Positions 40,056 through 49,027 of a DNA stretch of 64,000 bases are shown in pieces. The DNA is from Flavobacterium ustbae (GTDB taxonomy: Bacteria; Bacteroidota; Bacteroidia; Flavobacteriales; Flavobacteriaceae). The first letter of the stretch is position 1, and every line of letters begins with the position of its first letter. Made by a program: the position numbers and the translations under genes. The notes beneath the pieces are model-generated. The model saw only the letters and a program-made list of their open reading frames with translations. It searched no databases and was not told the DNA's origin. The stretch lies in assembly GCF_003946915.1 (NCBI RefSeq), contig NZ_RPOC01000001.1, positions 124,001-188,000 of the forward strand. The letters run 5' to 3'.

Positions 40056-42410
40056 TTATTGATTTATATAGGTATTAAAATAACCGCATTCGGCAATTAC
40101 ATCCTGATAATATTTCGTATCCGAATAATCTTTTCTTAAAGCCTTGAATGAGTTCCACGCAATAAAATTAACTTTATCGTCTCTAATTTCCCAATAGCTG
40201 TTTATTGCACTGTATTTTTTATTGTAATAATCATTTCGCTCACATTTTGAAATCAGGTACAAACATTTTGCTTTTTGTTCTTTGTTTGAAGCTGCTTCAA
40301 AAGCTTTCTGATAATACATTTTAGAAACCGAATTATTCGTAATCATTTCTTTCATTGAATCTCTAAACGAATACGGACTTGAACCATAACCTACAATACT
40401 CATTTCGTAAAAAGTTCTTCCGTTTCCGAAATGAGAAATATTGTAAAATGCATTTCCTAACAAAAGACTGTTGGTATAAACGTCTTCTTTTTGAGCCAAT
40501 TTTTCCTGCATCGATTTTATCGTCGTCAAAAAGTCCATATAAGTATATTTTCTTTTCTGATACGCCGCATGCTCACAATCGTGGCAATCTTTTATATTTC
40601 CGTTAAACGGATTTCCTAAAAATTTAACATGCTGAACAGAATCTGTTTGTTGCATAAAGGCAATTGCTTCTGGAATTTTGTTTTTGAAAGTTGCCTGAAT
40701 TGCCTGAAAATTATTAATATCCTTCAGTTTCAAACTATAAATTCCTGCTCCAATTTTCTCAATTTCCGATTTGTCAGATTTCTCTAAAAAGCTTTTTATT
40801 CCCAGTAAATTCTTTTCATTATCATAAAAAGCATTCCCATCATTCCAATAACCGTAACGTGATTCTCCAAAAATCTCGGCCAAAACCAAATTTCCTTTTT
40901 CTTTATAGAGATTTGACAGATAATTTCTGCTCCATGAAGAAGCATTCTGATAACGAAATTCCTGCCCTTTATAATTTTTAGGAAGCTCTGTATACAGCCA
41001 ATTCAAATCGGCTAGAATTGTTTTTTCATTTTTATCTGTCAGCTTATCAATTTTGCTTAAATTATTTACAAAACGCAATAAACGAAGCTGCATTCCAGCC
41101 AATTCTGTTTTTGGCAATGTTTTTTCTGCTTTGCTATAATTCTTATCTGCGTTGGCATAATCGCCTTTTAGCGTTTGAAGATATCCAAGCGCAATATCCC
41201 ATAAATAAGGCTTGTCTGTATTTCCTGCCACAGAGATTTTCGCGATTAAATCAACTGCGCTATTGTCGACTTTTGCTTTGTTTTCGGTTTTGTTTTCTGC
41301 AACGGTTTGCGGTTTAGGCGGATTTTCTCCTTGCCTGTTCTGCTGAAAAGAATTGTTGATTTTTTGCTCCAGCGAATTAACCAATCTTGTTCCGAGATAA
41401 TTTAAATGTTCGCTTTTTGGATCCAATTCGTAGATTTTTTCAATGGCTTGCTTTTCATCTTTATAATAGCCGTGAATTGCCCAAAGCGCTGCTTTTTCTT
41501 TATTATTTTTTGCCATTGCCAAAGCTTTCGTCCAATCCGATTCATTTTTTGGACGGAAACTATAAGCCGTTACCACTCTTAATTCTGGACATTTATCAAA
41601 AACCTGCGCATATAAATAGTTGGAAGTTGCATATTTTTTCTGCTTGAAATTGATTCCTGCTACATAAGCCAAAGCACGATAATACAACGTATTTTTTGCA
41701 ACAGAACTTTCTGTTTTATTAAAAAAATCAATAGCCTTTTGCTTGTCATTACTATAAAAACGCGCTTTCATAGTCAGGAACCAATATCTATTTTTCAAAA
41801 ACGGATCTGACAAAGTGTTGTACACATTTTCTATTGACTGAATCATTTTGGCATCATTGAACGTTTTGGCCACAACAGGATCATAACTCCAATAATCTTC
41901 TCCAATAGAAACGGTTTCTATTTTCTGCGCCAAATACAAAAATTCGACAAAGTTTTTAACCTTTTCATCTTTCAAATCAAGCTTTTTGCCCCATTTTTGA
42001 GAGCTTTTGTTTTCCTTTTTTGTTTTATAAAAAACATGCAAATCAGTTATTTCTTCTTTGTTTTTGATTGCATTTTTTTCATCAGAATAATATCTAGGCT
42101 TTTCGTCACCAATCAAAAAATAATTGACTGTTGTCGTATCGGCTTTTCCTTTTAAGTAATCTGCCCAATCGGATTTTATGTTTTTATTGAAACGAGAATT
42201 ATGCTGAGTATCAAAACCAATTCCGTAGAAAATTCCGCCAGACAAAAACAATGGCGAATACGATTTATCGGCAAAAGTTTCTGGCGTAAAATTGGAATTA
42301 TATGATCCTAAATAGTCCCAATCTCCATCTGCACAGGCGTATATTCCGATTGCGGAAAGCAAAACGGCACTAGAAACAAGAAATAACTTGCTCAAAAATA
42401 TTCTTTTCAT
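40056..42410 (-). CDS. Large TPR-like lipoprotein, 784 aa
   Basis: Begins MKRIFLSKLFLVSSAVLLSA with a lipobox-like IYAC (Cys26). The N-terminal third is aromatic (GDWDYLGSYNSNFTPETF). The centre has helical repeats resembling tetratricopeptides (YFNKTESSVAKNTLYYRALAY type, KKYATSNYLYAQVFDKCPEL, DYANADKNYSKAEKTL), and a CxxC-like HDCEH sits near residue 610. A Pro/Glu/Lys-rich break interrupts residues about 355-385. It overlaps the 3' end of the 334-residue lipoprotein gene by 41 bp, so both are one translational unit. They are probably an envelope complex; function unknown. Confidence 0.8.
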   Translation of the reverse strand: MKRIFLSKLFLVSSAVLLSAIGIYACADGDWDYLGSYNSNFTPETFADKSYSPLFLSGGIFYGIGFDTQHNSRFNKNIKSDWADYLKGKADTTTVNYFLIGDEKPRYYSDEKNAIKNKEEITDLHVFYKTKKENKSSQKWGKKLDLKDEKVKNFVEFLYLAQKIETVSIGEDYWSYDPVVAKTFNDAKMIQSIENVYNTLSDPFLKNRYWFLTMKARFYSNDKQKAIDFFNKTESSVAKNTLYYRALAYVAGINFKQKKYATSNYLYAQVFDKCPELRVVTAYSFRPKNESDWTKALAMAKNNKEKAALWAIHGYYKDEKQAIEKIYELDPKSEHLNYLGTRLVNSLEQKINNSFQQNRQGENPPKPQTVAENKTENKAKVDNSAVDLIAKISVAGNTDKPYLWDIALGYLQTLKGDYANADKNYSKAEKTLPKTELAGMQLRLLRFVNNLSKIDKLTDKNEKTILADLNWLYTELPKNYKGQEFRYQNASSWSRNYLSNLYKEKGNLVLAEIFGESRYGYWNDGNAFYDNEKNLLGIKSFLEKSDKSEIEKIGAGIYSLKLKDINNFQAIQATFKNKIPEAIAFMQQTDSVQHVKFLGNPFNGNIKDCHDCEHAAYQKRKYTYMDFLTTIKSMQEKLAQKEDVYTNSLLLGNAFYNISHFGNGRTFYEMSIVGYGSSPYSFRDSMKEMITNNSVSKMYYQKAFEAASNKEQKAKCLYLISKCERNDYYNKKYSAINSYWEIRDDKVNFIAWNSFKALRKDYSDTKYYQDVIAECGYFNTYINQ

Positions 42411-43374
42411 AATTATTTAAATTGAATTCGTCTAAATCGTAAAATATAATTTCGTTTGGCTTTTCGACAAGATTATCTTGCAAATCTTCTGCCATTTCTT
42501 TTAAATCTTCTGTTTTAATTTCTTCTATTTTCAAGAGATCATTTTCTTCATAAAAAACACCATTTTTATAATTGGCTTTTTTAACTCTGAAAAAAATCGG
42601 ACTTGTTTTTTCAAAATTAGCATCTTTTTCTAGCGCCGCACTGTTCATTTTAGAACGGAGTCCGATCACTTTATTGTTTCTAATATGAACTCCCCACGAA
42701 TAAATCGGAAACGCAAAATCAAGATGCAGCGGATATCGCTTTAAACTTTTAAGATATCGTTCTGCTACTTTTTTATCATAAATAGAATTTAGCGAATCCG
42801 GCGCTATCGATCCCATATTATAATACATCAAAACTCCAGAATCGACATTTGGGATTTTTGTTTTTTTGAAATATTTCACCTGATGCAATCGAATGGTTGC
42901 GGAAAGTTTCTTTTTCGAAAGGTTTTTAAAAACCTCTATAAATTTCAGATAATTCTCTTTACTTTTTAATGTCCAATCGCAATCAATTTGAATTTCTTGA
43001 CAAGGAATTTGATTTTTGGAATTAATTTGCTCTATAAAATCAAAAGTTTTTTGAGCCAGATCATTCACATCAAGATGAGGCTGCAACATCACTTTGTTCT
43101 GGATAAATACAACCGGAACAATAGTATATTCTTTTGGACTTTCTAAAAACCGAACAGGACTAATCGGAATTGGAAAATTTGATTCTGGATGAAGTCCGAT
43201 ATCAAAATATCTCACATAAAGCTTCTGAACGTTATTTTCATTCAAAACTTCTTTTTCTGTTTTTGAGAATTTAAACATCGTTTTCCAGTAATAAAAGGAG
43301 ATTACAGGTTTTTCGTTTTTAGTGCACGATAGCAATAAAAAGAGAAACAAAACTGGAAAAAATCGCTTGAACAA
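42370..43374 (-). CDS. Lipoprotein of TIM-barrel-like design, 334 aa
   Basis: Signal peptide II MFKRFFPVLFLFLLLSC with Cys17. Segments in order are ISFYYWKTMFKFSKTEKEVL, VQKLYVRYFDIG, IVPVVFIQNKVM, CQEIQIDCDWTLKSKENYLK, LSATIRLHQVKYFKK, VLMYYNMG and LHLDFAFPIYSWGV. They alternate like the strands of a glycosidase-type barrel (strand 4 holds D.D and strand 6 YY.M, as in GH18 relatives), but no family is assigned with certainty. It precedes and overlaps the 784-residue lipoprotein gene. Neither a catalytic glutamate nor a partner enzyme can be assured. Confidence 0.78.
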   Translation of the reverse strand: MFKRFFPVLFLFLLLSCTKNEKPVISFYYWKTMFKFSKTEKEVLNENNVQKLYVRYFDIGLHPESNFPIPISPVRFLESPKEYTIVPVVFIQNKVMLQPHLDVNDLAQKTFDFIEQINSKNQIPCQEIQIDCDWTLKSKENYLKFIEVFKNLSKKKLSATIRLHQVKYFKKTKIPNVDSGVLMYYNMGSIAPDSLNSIYDKKVAERYLKSLKRYPLHLDFAFPIYSWGVHIRNNKVIGLRSKMNSAALEKDANFEKTSPIFFRVKKANYKNGVFYEENDLLKIEEIKTEDLKEMAEDLQDNLVEKPNEIIFYDLDEFNLNNYEKNIFEQVISCF

Positions 43375-43548
43375 AACTTAGGAAAATTACATTTTACTTC
43401 AAAAGTAAGAAATTATGCCGTTTTAAAATACTCGAAACCCTAAAATTTTAGAAGAATTTCAAAAGTTGTAAATCCTAATAATTGCCCAAAAAATTTCAAT
43501 TAAAGCAAATATAATTGTTATTTTGTGCAATCAAATTGAAAAACCGTT

Positions 43549-45237
43549 ATGTTGAAAAACACTTTAAAATATATTGCCTTTATAATTTTAATATCAATGA
43601 TAAGCTGCGCTAAACGAGGCAGTATTACCGGCGGTTTAAAAGATACATTAGCTCCTGTTTTGGTATCTAGCTTTCCTGAAAATTATTCTACAAATTTTAA
43701 AGGAAATACAATCAATTTAAATTTTGACGAATATATCAAGCTTAAGAACACTAATAAACAGCTAATTATTTCGCCTCCTTTAAAAAACGAGCCGTTAATT
43801 ACACCTTCAACTGTAAGTAAGTTTATAAAGATCGAAATTCGCGATACTTTACAGCCAAACACGACGTATAGTTTTAATTTTGGACAGGCGATTACCGATA
43901 ATAATGAAGGAAATGCTTTAAACCAGTTTAAATATATTTTCTCTACAGGATCGCACATTGACTCGCTTAAATTGAACGGGAGAGTTAAAGACTCTTACGG
44001 AAAATATGTTGACAACTTCGTTTCTGTAATGCTGTATGAAATAAACGACAAATACAAAGATTCTACGATTTACAAAGAATTTCCACGCTACATTACCAAC
44101 ACTTTGGACAGTATGCGAACTTTTCAATTCGAAAATTTAAAAGAAGGAAAATATCTTTTGGTGGCATTAAAAGACAAAGGATCAAACAATAAATTTAACC
44201 CGAAAGATGACAAAATCGGTTTTTTAAAAAACTATATCACTATTCCGACAGATACGGTTTACGAATTAGAATTGTTTAAAGAAACATTGCCTCTAAAAGC
44301 TTTTAAACCAATTCAGGCTTCTGGAAACCGTTTGTATCTTCCGTATGATGGAAAACAGAATTTCAAAAATTCAAAACCAAAAATAGTTCTTAAAAATGGT
44401 GATGAAGTTCTCGAAACTATTATAACGCAATTCCCTAAAAAAGATTCGCTTCAAGTTTGGCACAAACCAATTAAAGCCGATTCCTTAACAATGGAAGTTG
44501 AAAAAGGAAGCTACAACAAGAAGTTCTCTTTCAAAATTAAAGCTTTGAAAAAAGACACTTTAAATATTAAAGCGGTACAAAATGGTCAAATCAATTTTAG
44601 AGAACGTTTTACGCTAGAAACGGAAACTCCATTAGTTAAATTTGATAAATCTAAAATCAATTTGGTGAATAAAGATTCTGTTGCTGTTCCTTACACTACA
44701 GAATATGATGAATTTGACCAGAAATTATATATTGATTTCAAAAAAGAACCTTTAGAAAAATACAATTTCACTTTCTTACCTGGCGCTTTGACTGATTTTT
44801 ACGAAAAGACAAATGATACTTTGTCTTATAAACTCAGTACAAAAGAATATGCCGATTATGGGAATATTATCTTGAATCTGAAAAATGTAAAACGTTTTCC
44901 TATTATTGTTGAATTGACCAATAAAAAAGGAGATGTTGTCTTGGCCGAAGGCTATTCTGAAGGCGCAACGACATTGGAATTCAATTTACTTCAACCTGAC
45001 CTTTTTACTGTGCGTGTTATTTACGATGACAACAAAAACAAACAATATGACACCGGTAGTTTCTTAGAAAAGAAATATGCCGAAGAAGTATTTTACAATC
45101 AGCAGGAGTTTGATGTGCGCGCCAATTGGGATCGGAACGAAACAATTGACTTGAGCATTCCGTTTAACCCAGAAGTCGAGAAAAAACAAGACGATAAAAA
45201 GAAAAAAGAAGCAGAAAAGAAACGGAAGGCGTTTTAA
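43549..45237 (+). CDS. Ig-like (Big_5) domain lipoprotein, 562 aa
   Basis: Signal peptide II ending ILISMISC (Cys20). The N-terminal domain (about 30-140) fits SbsA/Big_5 Ig-like sequence: GLKDTLAPVLVSSFPENYST, NLNFDEYIKL, and PNTTYSFNFGQAITDNNEGN. Beta-rich segments follow, including one with the shape of a carboxypeptidase-regulatory fold (FENLKEGKYLLVALKDKGSN, then DDKIGF), and a Lys-rich C-terminal tail. Such proteins are common outer-membrane lipoproteins in Flavobacteria, of unknown binding role. The next gene, 24 bp on, encodes a Coa1-like protein. Confidence 0.85.
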   Translation: MLKNTLKYIAFIILISMISCAKRGSITGGLKDTLAPVLVSSFPENYSTNFKGNTINLNFDEYIKLKNTNKQLIISPPLKNEPLITPSTVSKFIKIEIRDTLQPNTTYSFNFGQAITDNNEGNALNQFKYIFSTGSHIDSLKLNGRVKDSYGKYVDNFVSVMLYEINDKYKDSTIYKEFPRYITNTLDSMRTFQFENLKEGKYLLVALKDKGSNNKFNPKDDKIGFLKNYITIPTDTVYELELFKETLPLKAFKPIQASGNRLYLPYDGKQNFKNSKPKIVLKNGDEVLETIITQFPKKDSLQVWHKPIKADSLTMEVEKGSYNKKFSFKIKALKKDTLNIKAVQNGQINFRERFTLETETPLVKFDKSKINLVNKDSVAVPYTTEYDEFDQKLYIDFKKEPLEKYNFTFLPGALTDFYEKTNDTLSYKLSTKEYADYGNIILNLKNVKRFPIIVELTNKKGDVVLAEGYSEGATTLEFNLLQPDLFTVRVIYDDNKNKQYDTGSFLEKKYAEEVFYNQQEFDVRANWDRNETIDLSIPFNPEVEKKQDDKKKKEAEKKRKAF

Positions 45238-45261
45238 GTTCAAACAGCAAAAAGGATCTCA

Positions 45262-45690
45262 ATGGAAAATGAATTAGTTGAAAATAAAAATTGGCTGAAG
45301 AAAAACTGGATATGGACTATTCCTGTGCTATTATTTTTTTTCGGAGCAGTATTTGTTTATAATTCAGCAGAGGGCATAGTTGATACTGCTTTTGCATATG
45401 AAGATCAATCGCTGTATCAAAATGCAATTAAAAAAGCAAACACAAATACAAAAGTACTAAATACAATTGGTGTAATTGCTCCAATAGATAAGCTAGCTAT
45501 CCTAGAAGGAAATGTCACTTATTCAAATAATAAAAATTCTATTAATTCGTCTGTTAGGATAACAGGAACAAATAAAAAAGGCAAACTTGATATTTATGCC
45601 ACTAAAAGCGGAAATAAATGGGAATATAAAAAGATTTCCATTCGGACCAAAAATCCAAATGAAGAAATTTTAATCTTGAGCGCTATTTAG
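45262..45690 (+). CDS. Cytochrome c oxidase assembly factor Coa1 family protein
   Basis: A 142-residue protein with one TM (about 19-36, WTIPVLLFFFGAVFVYNSA) after a Trp/Lys-rich start (NWLKKNWIW), then a periplasmic domain with YQNAIKKANTNTKVLNTIG, NNSVRI-like strands and GKLDIYATKSGNKWEYKKIS. This layout and the closing W-Y-K-I strand match the Coa1/Tim21-like family. The family name comes from the mitochondrial assembly factor; the bacterial role is not shown. It follows the Ig-like lipoprotein gene by 24 bp. Confidence 0.85.
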   Translation: MENELVENKNWLKKNWIWTIPVLLFFFGAVFVYNSAEGIVDTAFAYEDQSLYQNAIKKANTNTKVLNTIGVIAPIDKLAILEGNVTYSNNKNSINSSVRITGTNKKGKLDIYATKSGNKWEYKKISIRTKNPNEEILILSAI

Positions 45691-45704
45691 ATTATAAATA
45701 ATTT

Positions 45705-46472
45705 TTAAAAATTAATTTCAAACTGATCTTTATCGCTTAAAAAATCCAATTTTTTACGCGTTTCATACATGGTGTTTTTGTCCAATTCTACGGCAAAGAC
45801 ACCATTTTTTTCTTGTGGTTCTAAAATATAATTCCCTAAAAAATCTATTGCCTGCGAATGACCTATATGCTCATAATCATGAGCATCGTTCCCAATTCTG
45901 TTTACTCCCACTACATACGAAAGATTTTCTATGGCGCGGGCTTTTAGCAAAGCATCCCAAGCATTGGTGCGTACTTTTGGCCAATTGGCTACATAGAGAA
46001 TTAGATCATAGTTTTCTACATTTCGTGCAAAAACCGGAAATCTCAAATCGTAACAAATCTGAAGACAAATTTTCCAATCTAGATAATCAACAATAACTTT
46101 TTGGTTTCCGCGTGTATAAACTTTGTCTTCTCCAGCGAGAGAAAACGAATGCCGTTTATCGTAATATTGAATTTCACCAGACGGAAAAACAAAAAGCATT
46201 CGATTGTAATATTTTCCGTTTTCTGTAATGACAACGCTTCCTGTCACGGCAGCATTTTTTTGTTTTGCTTTTAATTTCATCCAAGCAATCGTTTCTCCTT
46301 GCATGGTTTCTGCAACTTCAGAAACATTCATTGTAAATCCCGTCGAAAACATTTCTGGAAGCACAATTAGATTTACTTCTGATCCGATTTCATCGATTTT
46401 CGAATCAAAATTCTCTCGGTTTTTATCGGCATCTTGCCAAAAAAGATCGGTTTGGATTAAAGCAATATTCAT
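45705..46472 (-). CDS. Omega-amidase YafV-type carbon-nitrogen hydrolase
   Basis: A 255-residue nitrilase-fold enzyme with the Glu-Lys-Cys triad: Glu40 (LIVLPEMFSTGF), Lys106 (YYDKRHSF) and Cys140 (LQICYDLRFPVF). The E. coli and eukaryotic relatives hydrolyse alpha-ketoglutaramate and alpha-ketosuccinamate, detoxifying products of glutamine transamination. The C-terminal NYILEPQEKNGVFAVEL and the start MNIALIQTDLFWQD are typical. It is convergent with the Coa1-like gene. Other members of the family cannot be excluded, but motif spacing favours YafV. Confidence 0.9.
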   Translation of the reverse strand: MNIALIQTDLFWQDADKNRENFDSKIDEIGSEVNLIVLPEMFSTGFTMNVSEVAETMQGETIAWMKLKAKQKNAAVTGSVVITENGKYYNRMLFVFPSGEIQYYDKRHSFSLAGEDKVYTRGNQKVIVDYLDWKICLQICYDLRFPVFARNVENYDLILYVANWPKVRTNAWDALLKARAIENLSYVVGVNRIGNDAHDYEHIGHSQAIDFLGNYILEPQEKNGVFAVELDKNTMYETRKKLDFLSDKDQFEINF

Positions 46473-46546
46473 ATTATAATTTTTATATAAAGGTAGAAAA
46501 CATCGACAGAAACTTTAATTATTCAACAACAATTTTAACATTGTGA

Positions 46547-46582
46547 TTGCAAAAAAAACGCAGTTTTTGCAAAAAAAATGCG
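46547..46582 (+). promoter_or_regulatory. Tandem 20-bp direct repeat, operator-like
   Basis: TTGCAAAAAAAACGC (46547-46561) and TTGCAAAAAAAATGC (46567-46581) repeat with a period of exactly 20 bp, or two helix turns, just upstream of the -7 box of the gntP-like gene. Confidence 0.55.
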
Positions 46583-46600
46583 ATGTGTGAAATTATTTTA

Positions 46601-46608
46601 TATATTTG
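46601..46608 (+). promoter_or_regulatory. Bacteroidota -7 element, TATATTTG
   Basis: An exact TAnnTTTG match, 45 bp before the ATG at 46654. Transcription would start near 46615, so the in-frame TTG at 46606 cannot be the start of the permease. Confidence 0.65.
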
Positions 46609-46653
46609 AAATTCCAACCACAATTACAACTAACTAAAAACCAACCACAAACC

Positions 46654-47973
46654 ATGAGCATTCTTATACTCACAGCTTGCATTATTTTCTTGATTTTACA
46701 GATTGCTTGGTTTAAAATTAATCCGTTTATAGCCTTTATTATTACTTCGCTTTTGGCAGCACTTTTCCTTGGATTGCCAATTGATACCATTTCGCCAGTT
46801 TTGCAAAAAGGTTTAGGAGAAATGTTAGGTTCCATCACATTGATAATTGTTTTCGGAACCTGTATCGGAAAGCTTGCCGTATCATCTGGAGCCGCAAATG
46901 TCATTGCTAAAACCGTTATGAATTGGACGGGTAAAAAATATGTTCGCTTGGGTTTAATGATTACGGGATTCATAATTGGAATTCCGCTTTTTTACAGTGT
47001 TGGTTTTGTGCTTTTAGTTCCGCTGATATTCTCTGTAGCGCATCAATTCAAATTATCAAAAGTATATTTAGGAATTCCTATGCTGGCTTCACTTTCTGTA
47101 GCGCATGGTTTTTTACCGCCGCATCCTTCGCCAATGGCATTAAGCAGTATTGTTAAAGCAGATATAGGATTGGTTTTGATTTACGGAATCATAATCGCTA
47201 TTCCGACTATTCTAATCGCTGGCTTATGGTTTTCAACCCGATTTAAAAACATTCAAACAGAATCGGATCATGAAATCCTGAACGTTGAAGAAATTAAAAA
47301 CGAAGGCAAATTACCCAGTTTTGGCTTAAGTTTATTTTCTGCTTTATTTCCCGTTTTCGGATTAACGATTACTTCTCTCCTTCCCTTAATTTCAGATAAT
47401 GAAAAATTGATTGCGATCTGCAAAATTATCGGCGATCCAAGTATGATTATGCTTTTATCGCTTTTGCTCTGCACCTATACGTTAGGAATTAAAATGAACA
47501 GAACAATGTCTTCTGTAATGGATGATTACACGCAAGCCATCAAAGATGTTGCTTTAATTGTTTTGATTGTTGGTGGTGCTGGCTGTTTAAAAGAAGTTAT
47601 GATTGTAAGCGGTGTAAACGAAACCATTGTTTCGACCTTAAACCAGGTAAATATTCATCCGTATTTATTGGCTTGGATGATGGCGGCCATTATTCGTGTT
47701 TGCGTCGGTTCTGCAACGGCAGCAGGATTAATGACTGCCAGTGTTTTAGTACCTTTACTACAAGTTAACAATCTCGATCCCAATCTTTTTGTGCTATCTG
47801 TTGGAGCTGGAAGTCTAATGTGCTCACACGTAAACGACCCGAGTTTCTGGATGTTCAAAGAATATTTCAACATTAGTCTCAAAGACACTTTTAAATCCTG
47901 GACCGTAATGGAATCTCTAGTTTCGGTTTTAGGAATTGTATTTATATTTATTTTAAACGCTTTAATACATTAA
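46654..47973 (+). CDS. GntP family permease
   Basis: A 439-residue inner-membrane transporter with about 12 hydrophobic segments, of the gluconate:H+ symporter family. Landmarks are KGLGEMLGSITLIIVFGTCI, GFIIGIPLFYSVGFVLLVPL, LPPHPSPMALS (a family hallmark, about residue 155), and ATAAGLMTASVLVPLLQ near the C-terminus. GntP members take up gluconate, D-glycerate, fructuronate or, in clusters with D-amino-acid genes, related acids. It is the first gene of the cluster, 4 bp before the ridA-like gene. The start at 46654 lies downstream of the promoter element. Confidence 0.9.
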   Translation: MSILILTACIIFLILQIAWFKINPFIAFIITSLLAALFLGLPIDTISPVLQKGLGEMLGSITLIIVFGTCIGKLAVSSGAANVIAKTVMNWTGKKYVRLGLMITGFIIGIPLFYSVGFVLLVPLIFSVAHQFKLSKVYLGIPMLASLSVAHGFLPPHPSPMALSSIVKADIGLVLIYGIIIAIPTILIAGLWFSTRFKNIQTESDHEILNVEEIKNEGKLPSFGLSLFSALFPVFGLTITSLLPLISDNEKLIAICKIIGDPSMIMLLSLLLCTYTLGIKMNRTMSSVMDDYTQAIKDVALIVLIVGGAGCLKEVMIVSGVNETIVSTLNQVNIHPYLLAWMMAAIIRVCVGSATAAGLMTASVLVPLLQVNNLDPNLFVLSVGAGSLMCSHVNDPSFWMFKEYFNISLKDTFKSWTVMESLVSVLGIVFIFILNALIH

Positions 47974-47977
47974 AATC

Positions 47978-48445
47978 ATGAGTTTAAATCCGCAAGAAAA
48001 ATTCGAAATTTTAGGTTTGTCGCTTCCGCCAGCGCCGCAACCTTTAGGAATATACAAACCGTATTTGGTAGACGGAAAATATTTGTATTTATCTGGACAC
48101 GGACCAGTTCAGGATGATAAATCATTAATTATCGGCAGAATCGGAGAAGATATGGATATCGAAGCCGGAAAATTAGCAGCAAGACAAGTCGGCTTAACAA
48201 TGCTTTCAACAATCGTTACCAATTTCGGAAGTTTGAGCAAAGTAAAAAGAGTAATAAAAGTTCTCGGAATGGTAAACTGTACATCAGATTTCCTGAGACA
48301 TCCGTATGTAATTAACGGCTGCAGCGAATTATTTGCAGAAGTTTGGGGACAAGAAAACGGAATTGGCGTGAGAAGTGCCGTAGGTTTTGGATCTCTTCCA
48401 GATAATATTCCGGTCGAAGTTGAAGCGCTTTTTGAATTGTACTAA
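47978..48445 (+). CDS. RidA/YjgF family protein
   Basis: A 155-residue protein of the longer YjgF-like group: LGLSLPPAPQPLGIYKPYLV (family start, where the substrate is bounded), YLYLSGHGPVQD, RQVGLTMLSTIV, VKRVIKVLGMVNCTSDF and GIGVRSAVGFGSLP. The arginine of RSAVG binds imine or carboxylate in RidA. RidA proteins hydrolyse 2-aminoacrylate and other imines made by PLP enzymes. This fits the D-threonine-aldolase-like enzyme encoded downstream. It is 4 bp after the permease gene. Confidence 0.9.
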   Translation: MSLNPQEKFEILGLSLPPAPQPLGIYKPYLVDGKYLYLSGHGPVQDDKSLIIGRIGEDMDIEAGKLAARQVGLTMLSTIVTNFGSLSKVKRVIKVLGMVNCTSDFLRHPYVINGCSELFAEVWGQENGIGVRSAVGFGSLPDNIPVEVEALFELY

Positions 48446-49016
48446 ACGTTTTTTTAACACATAGAGACATAGGTTTTTTTAGATTTATAAAAAGGAGATT
48501 AAAGAGAAACTCGTTTCTCACACATTAGTCCCGAGGCTTCGGGATGAATTTAAATTAGTGAAGCGCCTTTTCAACACACAGAAAAGCTATGATTCTATGT
48601 GTTTGAAAAAAAATTACAACCACAAATTACACAAATTTTCGCAAATTGAATTCGTGGAATTTGTGCAATTTGTGGCAAAAAATTAAACACATAGAAACAT
48701 AGATTTTTTAGACTTATAAAAAGGAAAAAAATAAAAGAATCTCGTTTCTAACGCATAGCTGAGTGTAGCCACGAATTACACAAATTCAATTTGCGAAAAT
48801 TTGTGCAATTTGTGGTTAAAAAAAACATAGTTACTATGTGCATTTAAACAAGTGGAACGCCTTCAACACAAAGAAAAGCTATGATTCTATGTGTTAAAAA
48901 AATATAGCCACAAATTAAAAGGATTAAAAGGATTAAAAAGATTATCTGCTAAATCTGCGAGAGAAAAAAATCCTTTCGAATCATTTTATCCCGATAGCTA
49001 TCGGGAGTGGCAAAAA
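48446..49016. repeat. Composite repeat region, left flank of the D-amino-acid module
   Basis: About 570 bp without genes, built from several repeats: CATAGAAACATAGATTTTTT with TTATAAAAAGGA, two hairpins of the ACACAAATT/AATTTGTG family (about 48630-48680 and 48770-48820), CTATGATTCTATGTGTT twice (48588 and 48884), palindrome TCCCGAGGCTTCGGGA (48529-48544), and a final block from about 48905 with GCCACAAATTAAAAGGATT, GGATTAAAAAGATTATCTG, TCCTTTCGAATCATTTTATC and TCCCGATAGCTATCGGGA (48989-49006). The final block recurs inverted at 52176-52280. Confidence 0.8.
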
Positions 49017-49027
49017 AATTAAGCATT

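Noticed and set aside
46606..46653. TTG start for the GntP permease
   Set aside because: It lies within the -7 promoter element, upstream of the expected transcription start.
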